The notes beneath the pieces are model-generated. The model did no database searches. It was not told where the DNA came from and worked only from the letters and a program-made list of their open reading frames with translations. From Thermosporothrix hazakensis (GTDB lineage: Bacteria; Chloroflexota; Ktedonobacteria; Ktedonobacterales; Ktedonobacteraceae): a stretch of DNA of 64,000 nt. Positions within the stretch are counted from its first letter, which is position 1. Each line of letters opens with the position of its first letter. The stretch covers positions 1 to 64,000 of the forward strand of contig NZ_QKUF01000028.1 in the NCBI RefSeq assembly GCF_003253565.1, given 5' to 3'. This document shows positions 35,196 to 43,704 of this stretch, piece by piece. Made by a program: the position numbers and the translations under genes.

Positions 35196-36083
35196 CTACT
35201 CTTTCCTGCTTTGTGATCTGAACGCACGATTAATCATGCTCAGGGACGGGATACCCTTTGTTCCCTCCTGTTGAACCGAGAACGACGCAACACAATTGGC
35301 ATACTCGACCGCCAGTTCGGGATCACCATTCTTTGAAAGGTGGATCAGGAAGGCGGCAGCGAAGACATCGCCTGCGCCGGTCGGGTCAACCTCTTCTGCT
35401 TCATAGGCCGGGAACTGTTTTGTCTGACCTTCGTGGAAAAGGGTCGCGCCATATCTGCCCTCAGTGGCGACAAGAATTGGCACCATCGTACTCCACTCGC
35501 TGAAAAGGGCATCTGCTTCCTCGCGGCTGTTGCCATTAGAGGACAGAATATCTTCGTAGCTCAGGATCAGAACGTCGAGAGAAGAAAGAACTTTCGGGGC
35601 ATCGTGCCAGGCTGTGGGCCAGATGCGGCCATCAGCATCCCACTGGCGGAGCCAGCCCTGTGGACTGGCAGCGATCAGCGCATCCGGGCGCCGGGGGAAC
35701 AGGGAGGCGAAGTCTGTAGGAAGCTCCTGAGCGAGTGGGCCCAGAAGGACGATCGGAGTATTCCGCCAGGCTTCGGGGACGTCACGGGCTTCAAATGTGT
35801 CGGCCCGAGCGCAAAGATACTGTATCCGTACGCCCTCCGTGTACTGGTTGATAAAGGTTGTGGTGACGGAAGACGGACGAATATGTAACGCGATACCCGG
35901 TAGGTGAGAAGGGAGCTCAATGCACATATTCGGGTCGGCGCACGTAATCACACCGGTCGCAAGGCCCAGATGCTGTGCAGTAAGAGCAGCATAAGTAACG
36001 GTACCACCGAGTGTGTAAGTACCGTCAGGGCGTAGGTCTTTCGATACATGACCGATAGTAAGAAAATCTGGAACCGGTAGCAT
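35196..36083 (-). CDS. PfkB-family carbohydrate kinase
   Basis: 295 residues of the ribokinase superfamily. The early glycine motif is TYTLGGTVTYAAL, the C-terminal signature EVDPTGAGDVFAAAFL carries the catalytic Asp and anion hole. It phosphorylates a sugar or nucleoside hydroxyl with ATP; the substrate is not clear. AAAGGGCCTGATCT precedes ATG 36083. It stands alone between a terminator and jag, so context says little about its substrate. Confidence 0.85.
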   Translation of the reverse strand: MLPVPDFLTIGHVSKDLRPDGTYTLGGTVTYAALTAQHLGLATGVITCADPNMCIELPSHLPGIALHIRPSSVTTTFINQYTEGVRIQYLCARADTFEARDVPEAWRNTPIVLLGPLAQELPTDFASLFPRRPDALIAASPQGWLRQWDADGRIWPTAWHDAPKVLSSLDVLILSYEDILSSNGNSREEADALFSEWSTMVPILVATEGRYGATLFHEGQTKQFPAYEAEEVDPTGAGDVFAAAFLIHLSKNGDPELAVEYANCVASFSVQQEGTKGIPSLSMINRAFRSQSRKE

Positions 36084-36160
36084 AGATCAGGCCCTTTAAA
36101 CTGAAGTGTGGGAGGGCGACCGACCGGAAAAAGCTTCTGATACAACAAAAAGCTATATAT

Positions 36161-36178
36161 GCAGGGGGGTCGCCCTGC
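36161..36178 (-). terminator. hairpin after jag
   Basis: GCAGGG / CCCTGC stem with a 6-base loop, about 18 bases after the jag stop. On the minus strand ATATATAGCTTTTTG follows, a partial T-run. Confidence 0.4.
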
Positions 36179-36195
36179 GAGAAGAAAACCGAAAA

Positions 36196-37119
36196 TTACC
36201 TGCCGGGACGTTTGAGAGAGATAACGACGCGACGTTCATCGCCTTCGCCGATACTTTCTGTTGTGACATCTGCACTATCTGCAAGCGCAAGGTGAACGAT
36301 TCGGCGTTCATGCGGTGGCATGGCTTCCAGCGCGATAGAACGGCGATAGCTGCGCACCTGTTGTGCCACACGTAGAGCCAGAGAGCGCAGGTTCTCCTCA
36401 CGTCGTACGCGGTAATTTTCAGCATCGACAATAATGCGGAGACGATGGCCAGTAAGATGGGCAACGATCAGGTTAACCAGCAATTGAAGTGCTGCCAGCG
36501 TCTCACCACGGCGACCGATGAGCAGGCCAAGATTCTCATTGATGCCATGAATGTTGAGTGTCAGCGGGCTGGTAGAGCGCACCTGTACGGTGGCCCGGAT
36601 ATTCATATAGCGTAAAATATGCTGAAGCACATCGACCGTAATCTCAACATCCTCGCGGGATGGGGTTTCGATGAAAGGCAGTTCTGAGTTCTTTTCAGCA
36701 GACGCGGCAGCGGCAACACCGGGAAAGTTGCTGGAGGCCAGGAATGGAGCATGTTCCTCCTCTGTAGCTTCCTCTTCCTCCTCTTCTTCCTCCGCTTCAT
36801 CGCTGTACTCATCGTCCTCATACTCATCGTCAGCCTCATCCTCAAGGTACATTTCATCATGGTCATAGAGTTCATCATCATCACTACTCGGGCCAAGAAT
36901 GGCGTCGGCCATTTCTGGTGTGATGACAGCGCCAGAGGTCGTGGGGGTCGAGCGAACGGTGGCCCGGATTCGCGCCTCTTTGCTCCCTATGCCAAAAGTA
37001 CCACGCACAGGCTCTTGCAAGACCGTAATGTCAACCTCGTCCCGGCGTTTGCCCAGACGTAAAAGAGCCTGGTGTATTGCTTCATCTATACTTTTGCCAC
37101 TAGCCTCGATACTTTCCAC
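36196..37119 (-). CDS. jag: Jag/KhpB RNA-binding protein (Jag-N, KH, R3H)
   Basis: 307 residues. Jag-N domain at about 1-52 (VEASGKS..., GIGSKEARIRA), a long acidic linker (about 70-150, runs of Glu and Asp), a KH domain (about 165-235) with the GLLIGRRGETL GXXG-type loop, and R3H at about 240-300 (RRSIALEAMPPHERRIVHLAL). KhpB binds RNA and affects cell division and envelope growth. The acidic linker is longer than usual. GTG 37119 is preceded by GGGAGGCAAGGAAACT. Place beside yidC is conserved across bacteria. Confidence 0.92.
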   Translation of the reverse strand: MESIEASGKSIDEAIHQALLRLGKRRDEVDITVLQEPVRGTFGIGSKEARIRATVRSTPTTSGAVITPEMADAILGPSSDDDELYDHDEMYLEDEADDEYEDDEYSDEAEEEEEEEEATEEEHAPFLASSNFPGVAAAASAEKNSELPFIETPSREDVEITVDVLQHILRYMNIRATVQVRSTSPLTLNIHGINENLGLLIGRRGETLAALQLLVNLIVAHLTGHRLRIIVDAENYRVRREENLRSLALRVAQQVRSYRRSIALEAMPPHERRIVHLALADSADVTTESIGEGDERRVVISLKRPGR

Positions 37120-37414
37120 AGTTTCCTTGCCTCCCTAAGTAAAGAACTAGAGTCTATAATTGCAGCCTGTGTGATGAATATTGTAACAGATTCTTGCCTG
37201 AAGCGCACCCGGTGTCACCAGAAAGATATAATCACACAAGAGATAGCAGGATCAAGGGTCCTTTTTCCGGTGCCCGATCTCTCAGGAGGGTGTTTTAGCA
37301 CTTCGCTTGCTTCCTTTACCTGCAAGGGATACGATCCCCTCCCAGCGGATAGCGCACAGGAGGGGACCTTTTTGCATTATACCTTATTTTGTTGGAATAG
37401 TCTCAGCGTTTGTA
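37120..37414 (-). other. yidC-jag spacer with candidate leader structure
   Basis: 295 bases without a gene. On the minus strand a TATAAT sits near 37371-37376 with a poor -35 (GAGACT, 17 bases upstream), followed by a GTCCCCTCC.../GGAGGGGAT stem at about 37338-37362 and further downstream pairing possibilities. It could be the leader of a separate jag transcript; no known riboswitch was recognised. Confidence 0.4.
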
Positions 37415-38437
37415 CTAGCGATGGGTACGCTGCGTGTTGCGTCTGCGCGCTGAGGCACTGTTCCGCGAGCGGCGCTGACTTCCGGTCGCATTGTGGGCAT
37501 TTGAGCGAAGTGTGCTGGTTGACGAGCTTTTCTCGGCTGCAACCGGAACTTCTTTGCCACTCTTTGCCTGGGAACCTTCGCGCCCATTGGCTTCAACTGT
37601 GGAAGCGGGTAGTGTTTCGACGGCCGGTTTCACCTCTGGCTTTTTGGGAGTGCCGATAAGCAGTGAGCCCCAACCGGTGACAAAGTACTGCTGAACTGCC
37701 TGGAAGACAGACGAAATGGTCCAGTAGAGCGCCAACCCTGCCGGGAACGTAAAGCCGAAGAAGGCGGTCATGAACGGGAAGATGTATTGCATCATCTTCA
37801 TCGACTGGGCCATTGGATCTTCTGGCGTCTTCTTATCCTTGTCTGCCTGCTTGTTCTGCTTTGGCATGCTCATGCGCAGCGAGACAAAAGTTGCCAGACC
37901 AGCCAGAATCGCCAGCACCGGGCTTGGCTTGGAAAGGTCGACTGACAGCACGGGACTGATAAAGGTCAGCCAATCAAGGTGGAAATTAACCGGGGTAGTG
38001 AAGTGGGGGACCCAGGCATACAGTCGGTCGTTGATTGCTTTGAGCAACTGGGTCGCAGAGGAACCGTGCTGGCCAAATGCACCATAGACGGCATAGTAGA
38101 GACCGTAGAGCACAGGAAGCTGTACCAGGGTGGGGAGACAGCCGCTCATCGGGCTGGCGCCTGCGGCCTTGTACAATTTCTGTGTCTCTTGCATCATCTT
38201 TTGCGGGTCGCTGGCGTACTGCTTTTGCAGCTTCTTCAATTCCGGCTGGATTTGCTGCATCGCCTTTGACGACTTGAGCTGCTTGATCGTAAGCGGGAAA
38301 AGGACGAGCTTAATGATAATCGTCAGAACGATAATGGAGAGGCCCAGATCTCCGAAAAGATGATATAAGAGCATCAATCCATTAAAGATGGGCCTGGCGA
38401 ATATCATATCAAAAAATGCGCCAATAAATTCAAACAC
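37415..38437 (-). CDS. yidC: YidC/Oxa1 membrane protein insertase
   Basis: 340 residues. Five core membrane helices; no large periplasmic domain, as in Gram-positive-type YidC. Motifs include IIKLVLFPLTIKQLKSSKAM (groove side), MQQIQPELKKLQKQYASDP (cytoplasmic coiled hairpin) and MSGCLPTLVQLPVLYGLY. The C-terminus is a basic, Ser/Arg-rich tail that may contact ribosomes. It inserts membrane proteins alone or with SecYEG. GTG 38437 follows GGAAGAAACTC and overlaps the end of yidD by eight bases. Confidence 0.94.
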   Translation of the reverse strand: MFEFIGAFFDMIFARPIFNGLMLLYHLFGDLGLSIIVLTIIIKLVLFPLTIKQLKSSKAMQQIQPELKKLQKQYASDPQKMMQETQKLYKAAGASPMSGCLPTLVQLPVLYGLYYAVYGAFGQHGSSATQLLKAINDRLYAWVPHFTTPVNFHLDWLTFISPVLSVDLSKPSPVLAILAGLATFVSLRMSMPKQNKQADKDKKTPEDPMAQSMKMMQYIFPFMTAFFGFTFPAGLALYWTISSVFQAVQQYFVTGWGSLLIGTPKKPEVKPAVETLPASTVEANGREGSQAKSGKEVPVAAEKSSSTSTLRSNAHNATGSQRRSRNSASARRRNTQRTHR

Positions 38438-38693
38438 GAGTTTCTTCCTGCCTTCCTCGCTCTAGTTTCCCGCCCAGTGTTTCCGGAACCGGATCATAGA
38501 GATCACCGTGATAGAAGGGATGGCAACGGCCTATCCGCTTGATGGTAAGCCAGCCACCACGTAAAAAGCCAAAACGTTGAATTGCCTCATACCCATACTG
38601 GGAACATGAGGGTGTAAACCGACACGATGAGGGCAGGATCACCGACAGCGTGTGTTGGTAGAGTTTAATGAGACCGAGAGCGATATATTTCAC
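38430..38693 (-). CDS. yidD: membrane protein insertion efficiency factor YidD
   Basis: 87 residues with the family signature: SSCRFTPSCSQYGYEAI and the GWLTIKRIGRCHPFYHGDLYDPVP block. The three conserved Cys are present. It helps YidC at the membrane. GTG 38693 is preceded by AAGGTTACAAACC. It lies between rnpA and yidC in the usual order. Confidence 0.94.
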   Translation of the reverse strand: MKYIALGLIKLYQHTLSVILPSSCRFTPSCSQYGYEAIQRFGFLRGGWLTIKRIGRCHPFYHGDLYDPVPETLGGKLERGRQEETRV

Positions 38694-38704
38694 GGTTTGT
38701 AACC

Positions 38705-39121
38705 TTACGCCTGATTACTCTGCCGAACTTCTCCTGATTGAGAAGGTGCGAGTAGATGCGCCTTACGTAACACGTATACAAGTTCTTTCTGTAGTATACG
38801 CAGATTCACGGCCACGCGTTGTTTTTGTGTCTGTGGATCGAGTTGAACTGCCGTCTGCCGTACACTAATAATTATATCGGTCTGTTCTGGCAAAAAATTA
38901 AGGTGAGGTCGGATCGCCTCTGACAATAGCCGTTTCAGATAATTGCGTATGTTTGCTTTGCGAGCAACTCGTTTGCTCACAACGAAGCCTATACGGGTGT
39001 GGTGAATGCTATTCGGTGCCCATGCGAGGATAAGCAGCCGAGAGGAAACACTTCTTCTCTGCTGCCTTACTCGCATGAAATCTGCACTTTTCTTTAAACG
39101 TAAAGCACGTTGAAGAGCCAC
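38705..39121 (-). CDS. rnpA: ribonuclease P protein component
   Basis: 138 residues. Contains the RNase P protein core: RLKKSADFMRVRQQ, RIGFVVSKRVARKANIRNYLKRLLSEA (the RNR-type motif). It binds RNase P RNA for tRNA 5' processing. GTG 39121 is 20 bases behind rpmH; AAAGG lies 10 bases before it. The C-terminal 25 residues are an extra tail. Confidence 0.93.
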   Translation of the reverse strand: MALQRALRLKKSADFMRVRQQRRSVSSRLLILAWAPNSIHHTRIGFVVSKRVARKANIRNYLKRLLSEAIRPHLNFLPEQTDIIISVRQTAVQLDPQTQKQRVAVNLRILQKELVYVLRKAHLLAPSQSGEVRQSNQA

Positions 39122-39141
39122 GGTGGACTGAAGCCTTTATG

Positions 39142-39276
39142 TTAGACGGTCAGTTTCCAGCGCCCTTTTGCGCGGCGGGCCTTCAGAACACGACGACCAT
39201 TGCGGGTCGCCATACGCTTCATAAAGCCGTGCTCACGTTTGCGCGGGATGCGCTTTGGTTGCCAGGTACGTTTCAT
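39142..39276 (-). CDS. rpmH: 50S ribosomal protein L34
   Basis: 44 residues, starting MKRTWQPKRIPRKREHGF and ending with the basic RRAKGRWKLTV. It matches L34 along its length. GGGAGGATTTTTGGTCA precedes ATG 39276. It is the first gene of the rnpA-yidD-yidC-jag block and directly behind a perfect promoter. Confidence 0.95.
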   Translation of the reverse strand: MKRTWQPKRIPRKREHGFMKRMATRNGRRVLKARRAKGRWKLTV

Positions 39277-39311
39277 TGACCAAAAATCCTCCCAGTTCGG
39301 ATATCCCAAAG

Positions 39312-39340
39312 ATTATAGCGAGTAATAAGTATACTGTCAA
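39312..39340 (-). promoter_or_regulatory. consensus promoter of the rpmH operon
   Basis: Minus strand TTGACA (39340-39335), exactly 17 bases, TATAAT (39317-39312). Both hexamers match the sigma-70 consensus at all positions. Start expected near 39305, about 29 bases before the rpmH ATG. Confidence 0.88.
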
Positions 39341-39370
39341 ATGCTATAATCGGACAGAGCTGTTTCCCGA

Positions 39371-40036
39371 TTAGGGGGTTTTGAAACGTAACACGACATG
39401 TCCCAGTCGAATCTCGTCGTTGTCATGCAGCTCGACAGGCGTTTTCTCCTCAAGGCGCTGGCGATTGAGATAGGTGCGATTGGTGCTTCTCTCATCTTCC
39501 AGCATGTACTTGCCGTTCTGCACAAAGATGCGAGCGTGCAGGCGTGAGACGCCTCCCTCTTCGCCGCCATGTGGCGTCAGATCGACGTCGGGATAGATGT
39601 TACTGACCGCATCCTCGCGTCCAATCGTAATATTATCTTTGCCGCTGAGGTCAAATTCCTGATTGTCGGCCTCAACGATCAGGCGGGCCTGAAGCCCTGT
39701 GCCCGTGGCTGCCGGAGCGGGCTGAACATCGGGCGGTTCTGGTGCCGGTGGTGCCAGTGGCTCCTGAGGCTGAGCAGGCTGTGCGACCGGTTGGGGGGCA
39801 CCCTGCAAGCTCACTCCACAGTTGGAGCAGAAGGCCTCACCTGCCGGATTGCTTGCACCACACGAAGGGCAGATCTGGCTTGCACCCTGGTTTGCATCCT
39901 GGCTGGCTGCTGGTGGGGTTGGAGGCTCTGGAGCTGCTGTCGATGCGGCAGGCGCATTCCCCAGAGGCTCACCGCACTCATCGCAGAAGGCGGAGCCATC
40001 TGGATTCTCATGTCCTAAAGAACAGCGTACTGGCAT
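39371..40036 (-). CDS. double zinc-ribbon FHA-domain protein
   Basis: 221 residues. Two Cys4-type ribbons (about 5-25, with CDECGEPL; about 55-77, ICPSC...CSNCG) are joined by Pro/Ala-rich linkers to a C-terminal FHA domain (about 115-220): IGREDAVSNIYPDVDLTPHG, SRLHARIF and DERSTNRTYLNRQRL. FHA domains bind phosphothreonine, so this is a likely reader of the kinases encoded just upstream. The first ribbon has a C-x2-H-like spacing and may be degenerate. GAGGAAGGATAATAGC precedes ATG 40036. Confidence 0.88.
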   Translation of the reverse strand: MPVRCSLGHENPDGSAFCDECGEPLGNAPAASTAAPEPPTPPAASQDANQGASQICPSCGASNPAGEAFCSNCGVSLQGAPQPVAQPAQPQEPLAPPAPEPPDVQPAPAATGTGLQARLIVEADNQEFDLSGKDNITIGREDAVSNIYPDVDLTPHGGEEGGVSRLHARIFVQNGKYMLEDERSTNRTYLNRQRLEEKTPVELHDNDEIRLGHVVLRFKTP

Positions 40037-40492
40037 GATGCTATTATCCTTCCTCTTTCGTACATTGTAATGTATGGCAACTGCTGGTAAATCTCTTTTC
40101 TCGGGAGAACCAGACGGGCCTCTCTTATCTTACGGTTTGCTCCTTGAACCGGTTGCTGAGTCGTTGACACACCGCCCACTTCCAGGCGGGGGATACTTCC
40201 TCCATCCATGTGGCGTGCTCGGCTGTCTTTGCGAGACAGCGTAGAGAGGCCAGGTGACCAGAAGCGTTTCACGATCCGCCGGAACCGTTGGTTCTGTCTG
40301 TCCGACAGGACCACTCTGTTGCTTTGCTTTCGACAGGGAGGCCCATGCATTCCCGCCTTCTCAAGAACGGAGCTTTCTGGCCTTGCGTATCTGTACAGTC
40401 TCCTGCTGATTCTCCTGAGTTTGTTCACGTATACACGCTATATAAACGATTGATGCCCCTGTCAGGGAACAGGGTTTCCCCTGCCTCTGTCG
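40037..40492. other. structured gene-free region with possible transposon relic
   Basis: 456 bases between the VWA gene and the FHA gene. Several short perfect hairpins: TCCCCTG/CAGGGGA around 40477-40500 at the VWA stop, CCCTGT/ACAGGG near 40457-40474, CTGTCT/AGACAG near 40216-40232. A 137-codon minus-strand frame is present but has no family features or ribosome site. The CCGCC/GGCGG hairpin with TCAA near 40164-40200 is listed separately. It may hold the FHA-gene promoter plus a non-coding RNA. Confidence 0.5.
40164..40200 (-). mobile_element. possible IS200/IS605-type right end or omega-RNA-like relic
   Basis: Read on the minus strand: ATCCCCCGCC, an 8-base loop, GGCGG, then TGTGTCAA. 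A CCCCCGCC..GGCGG hairpin followed by TCAA resembles the right end of IS200/IS605 elements, which is also the 3' end of the TnpB guide RNA. No tnpA, tnpB or left end is present, so at best this is a fragment. The judgement rests on resemblance only. Confidence 0.3.
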
Positions 40493-41731
40493 TCAGGGGA
40501 GCAGGTCATCAAGGCGCTGTGTGAGCTTACGTGTCTTGTTGCCGATCGATTTGACCTGATCTGCCGAGATCTGTTGGCCCTGATTGATCTTCTCAATCGC
40601 TTGCTGTGTCTCGGCGTCAAGCACTCTGGTGACGTTGGGCGACAGCTTGGTTGTCACTTTCCCGCTGCGCTTGTATTCGTCAAGCACGCGTGTAACGAGG
40701 CGATTGGCCTGCGCTTTCTCGGCAAAGTTCATGACTTTTGGATTCACCTGACTGATCAGATTGGCATCACTGGTGAAGGTGACAGTGATATTCTCGCGTA
40801 TGCGCTCACCGACCAGGCCGCTGATGGGCACATCATAGGAGAGCTCGGCCTGTGCAATACGGAATAGTCCGGCGGGGCGGGGCTCAATCATCAGCTCAAT
40901 CAGAACGGCCTGCGGGGTATCTTTTTCCAGATCTCCCAGTGGCACAACAACCCGACGGTCTGAAAGCGTCGAGGGATCAAGATCTTGAATGATCGGAAGC
41001 ACTTTGACAGCGCGGCGTGGTGAGACGCCAGCGGGCAGGTTGAGGGTCATGGTTGTGTTACGGACCGCGACCGCAACCGCGCTCTGTACCTGCTGCTCGA
41101 AGATGCTCATGGCATCGGCCGGGGTGCGGATAAATTCGGCGGGCATACCACCGCTCAACTGACCGATTTCGTCAAGCAGATTCTCATCCCAGTCTGCCCC
41201 GATACCAAGCGGATAGATGGAGATTCCGGCTGCGGCTGCATCACGTGCGAGCTGGCGACAGCGGTCATTATCGCCGTAGGTGACACCATCGGTCAGCAAG
41301 ATCATGCGGCTGACGGCATTGGGGATATTCCAACGGCGCAGCTCTCCCAGTCCCTGAATCATGCCGAGAGACATGGTTGTTCCACCAGCGTCCTGAATGC
41401 GGTCGATGGCCGCCTTCATGCCAATGGGGTCATTGGCGGGCATTGAGGGAATGATCACCTGAGCCGTGTCGTCAAAAATCACAACTGAAATGTAATCGGT
41501 TGGCTCCAGACGGTCGATGACCATCTTCACGGCTTCCTTGACATTGCGCAGTTTCGCGCCCTTCATCGAGCCGGAATGGTCAATGACCAAACAGAAGTTC
41601 AGCGGCATACGGACCTGAGCCACAACATCGGTTGGTTTGGCTTCACACAGGACGTATGCAACCTGGCTACCGCCAGTGACTGGCATATATTCTTTCCCTA
41701 CCTGGGAAGTAAACGTTACCTCTCCGGGCAT
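40493..41731 (-). CDS. von Willebrand factor A domain protein
   Basis: 412 residues. The VWA domain (about 38-215) has a full metal site: DHSGSMKGAK (DxSxS), later Thr in GGTTMSLG and Asp in LLTDGVTYGDND. A beta-rich segment (about 230-330) and a helical C-terminus (about 335-410) follow. No signal peptide or membrane helix, so it is cytoplasmic and probably a scaffold or protein-binding partner. AAAGGAGCTAAAGAGACT precedes ATG 41731. It sits in the kinase/phosphatase/FHA block, where VWA proteins are recurrent partners. Confidence 0.87.
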   Translation of the reverse strand: MPGEVTFTSQVGKEYMPVTGGSQVAYVLCEAKPTDVVAQVRMPLNFCLVIDHSGSMKGAKLRNVKEAVKMVIDRLEPTDYISVVIFDDTAQVIIPSMPANDPIGMKAAIDRIQDAGGTTMSLGMIQGLGELRRWNIPNAVSRMILLTDGVTYGDNDRCRQLARDAAAAGISIYPLGIGADWDENLLDEIGQLSGGMPAEFIRTPADAMSIFEQQVQSAVAVAVRNTTMTLNLPAGVSPRRAVKVLPIIQDLDPSTLSDRRVVVPLGDLEKDTPQAVLIELMIEPRPAGLFRIAQAELSYDVPISGLVGERIRENITVTFTSDANLISQVNPKVMNFAEKAQANRLVTRVLDEYKRSGKVTTKLSPNVTRVLDAETQQAIEKINQGQQISADQVKSIGNKTRKLTQRLDDLLP

Positions 41732-41782
41732 AGTCTCTTTAGCTCCTTTCGCGTTCGGCTGCCCCTAGTATATCATACCTGC

Positions 41783-43693
41783 TTATCGCACAAAAACAAC
41801 GACAGCGCTTATATTGTCTTCTCCGCCGTTTATATTCGCTGCATCAATCAATTCCTTACAGGCGGTATGCGGATCGGCTGAACGATTCAGAATCTCTTCA
41901 ATCTGCGGATCGCGAACCATCTCCCATAGGCCGTCAGAACAGCTTAACAGAATATCACCGGGATGGAGCTGTTGATGAATGATATCTACCTGTACATTCT
42001 GCTTATCGCCCAGACTGCGGTAGATCTGGCTGCGCTGTGGATGGCTATAGACCTCGTCTGGCTCGATCAGACCACCAGCGACAAGCTGCCCGACCAGAGA
42101 ATGATCTGTGGTGAGCTTATAGAGTTTGCCGTCACGCAACATATAGGTACGGCTATCCCCTACATTAAGAATATACGCATAATCATCAACAATCATAAAA
42201 CCGGTCATAGTTGAGCCGGAATCCGTATTTGTTTTCTGGTTGACCTGGTAGATGGCGTTATTGGCTTCCTGCACGGCTCGATTTAGCAGTGCGTCTAGTG
42301 CCTCGCTCTCGGCCTTCTCCGCGACCTGGCCCTGCTGCTCGGTCTCAAGAGGAGGCAGGAGCAGCGCCTGTGTGATCTGGTTTGCCATCGTGCTGATCGC
42401 GATGCGGCTGGCAAGCTGGCCATTGTCGTGACCGCCCATGCCGTCAGCGACCACAAAGATGCCCGCGGTCGAGGCAATGGACTCATGTACGCGCTGTAGG
42501 TGAAGCACGAGCGTGCTGTCTTCGTTGGGATCACCGCGGCGCAGGTTACCTGCATCTGAGGCGCAGGCTGCGATCAGTGCAAGGCCATTCGGGAACGCTG
42601 GCTGAAGATCCTGCTGATGTTCGATAATGTAGGTCTGGTTGTTCTCAACAAAGGTGTCTAACATCGTATTGTTGAGCCGGGTATCCTCGATAGGAGGCAT
42701 ATCAGCCGCGAACTCACGCAGGATATACGAGGCGTTGCGCAGCTCAGCACCGCAATCCATACAGAAGTCATCGTCTTCCGTGTTTTTATCCGAGCCACAG
42801 TTCCAGCATCGACGATAGCTCTGGCGATCAAGCACCTCATAGACATGCTCATGTTGTGTGATCTCCAGCACCTCGGCGACCTCATACCGCTCCTTTAGCA
42901 CCGTCCCGATGGATAGGACCGGGAACGTGGTGCTCTCCTCAGTCGCTTCAGCCGAAGGGGGTGGCGGTGGTGGAATCAACCCTTCCGGGTTCTCCTCCGT
43001 GATTTCTGGCTCGGCTGGTTGGGACTGCTCATACTCGGTATGTGCCTGATTGTCGTCAGAAGGTGGTGTTACCTGCTCCATTATGACCTCTTCCGTTGTT
43101 GTAGTCGTAGCCGTGCCTGCTGGCACCGCTGCATATGTTTCCAGGCTCTCTACAGAAGGTGCCTGTGTTTCTTCTCGCTGTGTTGCGTTTGCTTGTGGCT
43201 GCTCGGCTTGCGGCTCCTCCTGAGGCGGGATGTGCTGTTCGGCGCTTTCTGGCTCCTGCATCTCCTCTTTGGGAGAGGGAGTCTGAGCACTCGGGGCCTC
43301 TGCGATATCCTGTTGTTCCTGGGCGTATTCACCGTGACGCTCTCGTTCGCGCTCAAGCTCGCGTTCCCATTTGCGCACATGGTATTCTTTCATCTTGTTC
43401 GGCGTCAGAATCTGTGTCGGATACGCGTTGGCTTCCTCTAGTGCGGCCTCAGAGGAGGGCTCGACCGACTCCTGCTGAGCCTCATCTGTTGCTGGCTGCT
43501 CGTTGGGCTCTTCTACTACCTGTGTCTCTGGCGCTTCAGGAGCGGGAGACAGGACCTGTTGTTCTACGGCTTCAGCGGAGGCTTCCCGGGTCGTCGAAGG
43601 CGTGTCGACTGTCGTTGTGGGGAGAGCCTGACCACAGCCTTTACAAAACTTTGCATGTTCACGATTCAATGTATGACATGACGGACAGTGCAT
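41783..43693 (-). CDS. zinc-ribbon PP2C-type Ser/Thr phosphatase
   Basis: 636 residues. An N-terminal zinc ribbon (3-22, CPSCHTLN...CKGCG), a long disordered Glu/Gln/Pro-rich segment (about 25-265), a second ribbon (about 299-320, CWNCGS...CMDCGAEL) and a PP2C catalytic domain (about 370-636). PP2C metal motifs: NEDSTL, VVADGMGGHDNG, VGDSRTY, CSDGLWEM, GGEDNISAV. It removes phosphate from Ser/Thr targets of the neighbouring kinases. AAAGGAGGGCAGG precedes ATG 43693; the kinase gene ends 12 bases before. Confidence 0.9.
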   Translation of the reverse strand: MHCPSCHTLNREHAKFCKGCGQALPTTTVDTPSTTREASAEAVEQQVLSPAPEAPETQVVEEPNEQPATDEAQQESVEPSSEAALEEANAYPTQILTPNKMKEYHVRKWERELERERERHGEYAQEQQDIAEAPSAQTPSPKEEMQEPESAEQHIPPQEEPQAEQPQANATQREETQAPSVESLETYAAVPAGTATTTTTEEVIMEQVTPPSDDNQAHTEYEQSQPAEPEITEENPEGLIPPPPPPSAEATEESTTFPVLSIGTVLKERYEVAEVLEITQHEHVYEVLDRQSYRRCWNCGSDKNTEDDDFCMDCGAELRNASYILREFAADMPPIEDTRLNNTMLDTFVENNQTYIIEHQQDLQPAFPNGLALIAACASDAGNLRRGDPNEDSTLVLHLQRVHESIASTAGIFVVADGMGGHDNGQLASRIAISTMANQITQALLLPPLETEQQGQVAEKAESEALDALLNRAVQEANNAIYQVNQKTNTDSGSTMTGFMIVDDYAYILNVGDSRTYMLRDGKLYKLTTDHSLVGQLVAGGLIEPDEVYSHPQRSQIYRSLGDKQNVQVDIIHQQLHPGDILLSCSDGLWEMVRDPQIEEILNRSADPHTACKELIDAANINGGEDNISAVVVFVR

Positions 43694-43704
43694 CCTGCCC
43701 TCCT

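Noticed and set aside
39277..40036. dnaA or origin next to rpmH
   Set aside because: The upstream gene is an FHA protein and no cluster of DnaA boxes was noticed.
40015..40428. 137-codon minus-strand frame as a gene
   Set aside because: No ribosome site, no family pattern, overlaps hairpins and the FHA gene start; more likely non-coding.
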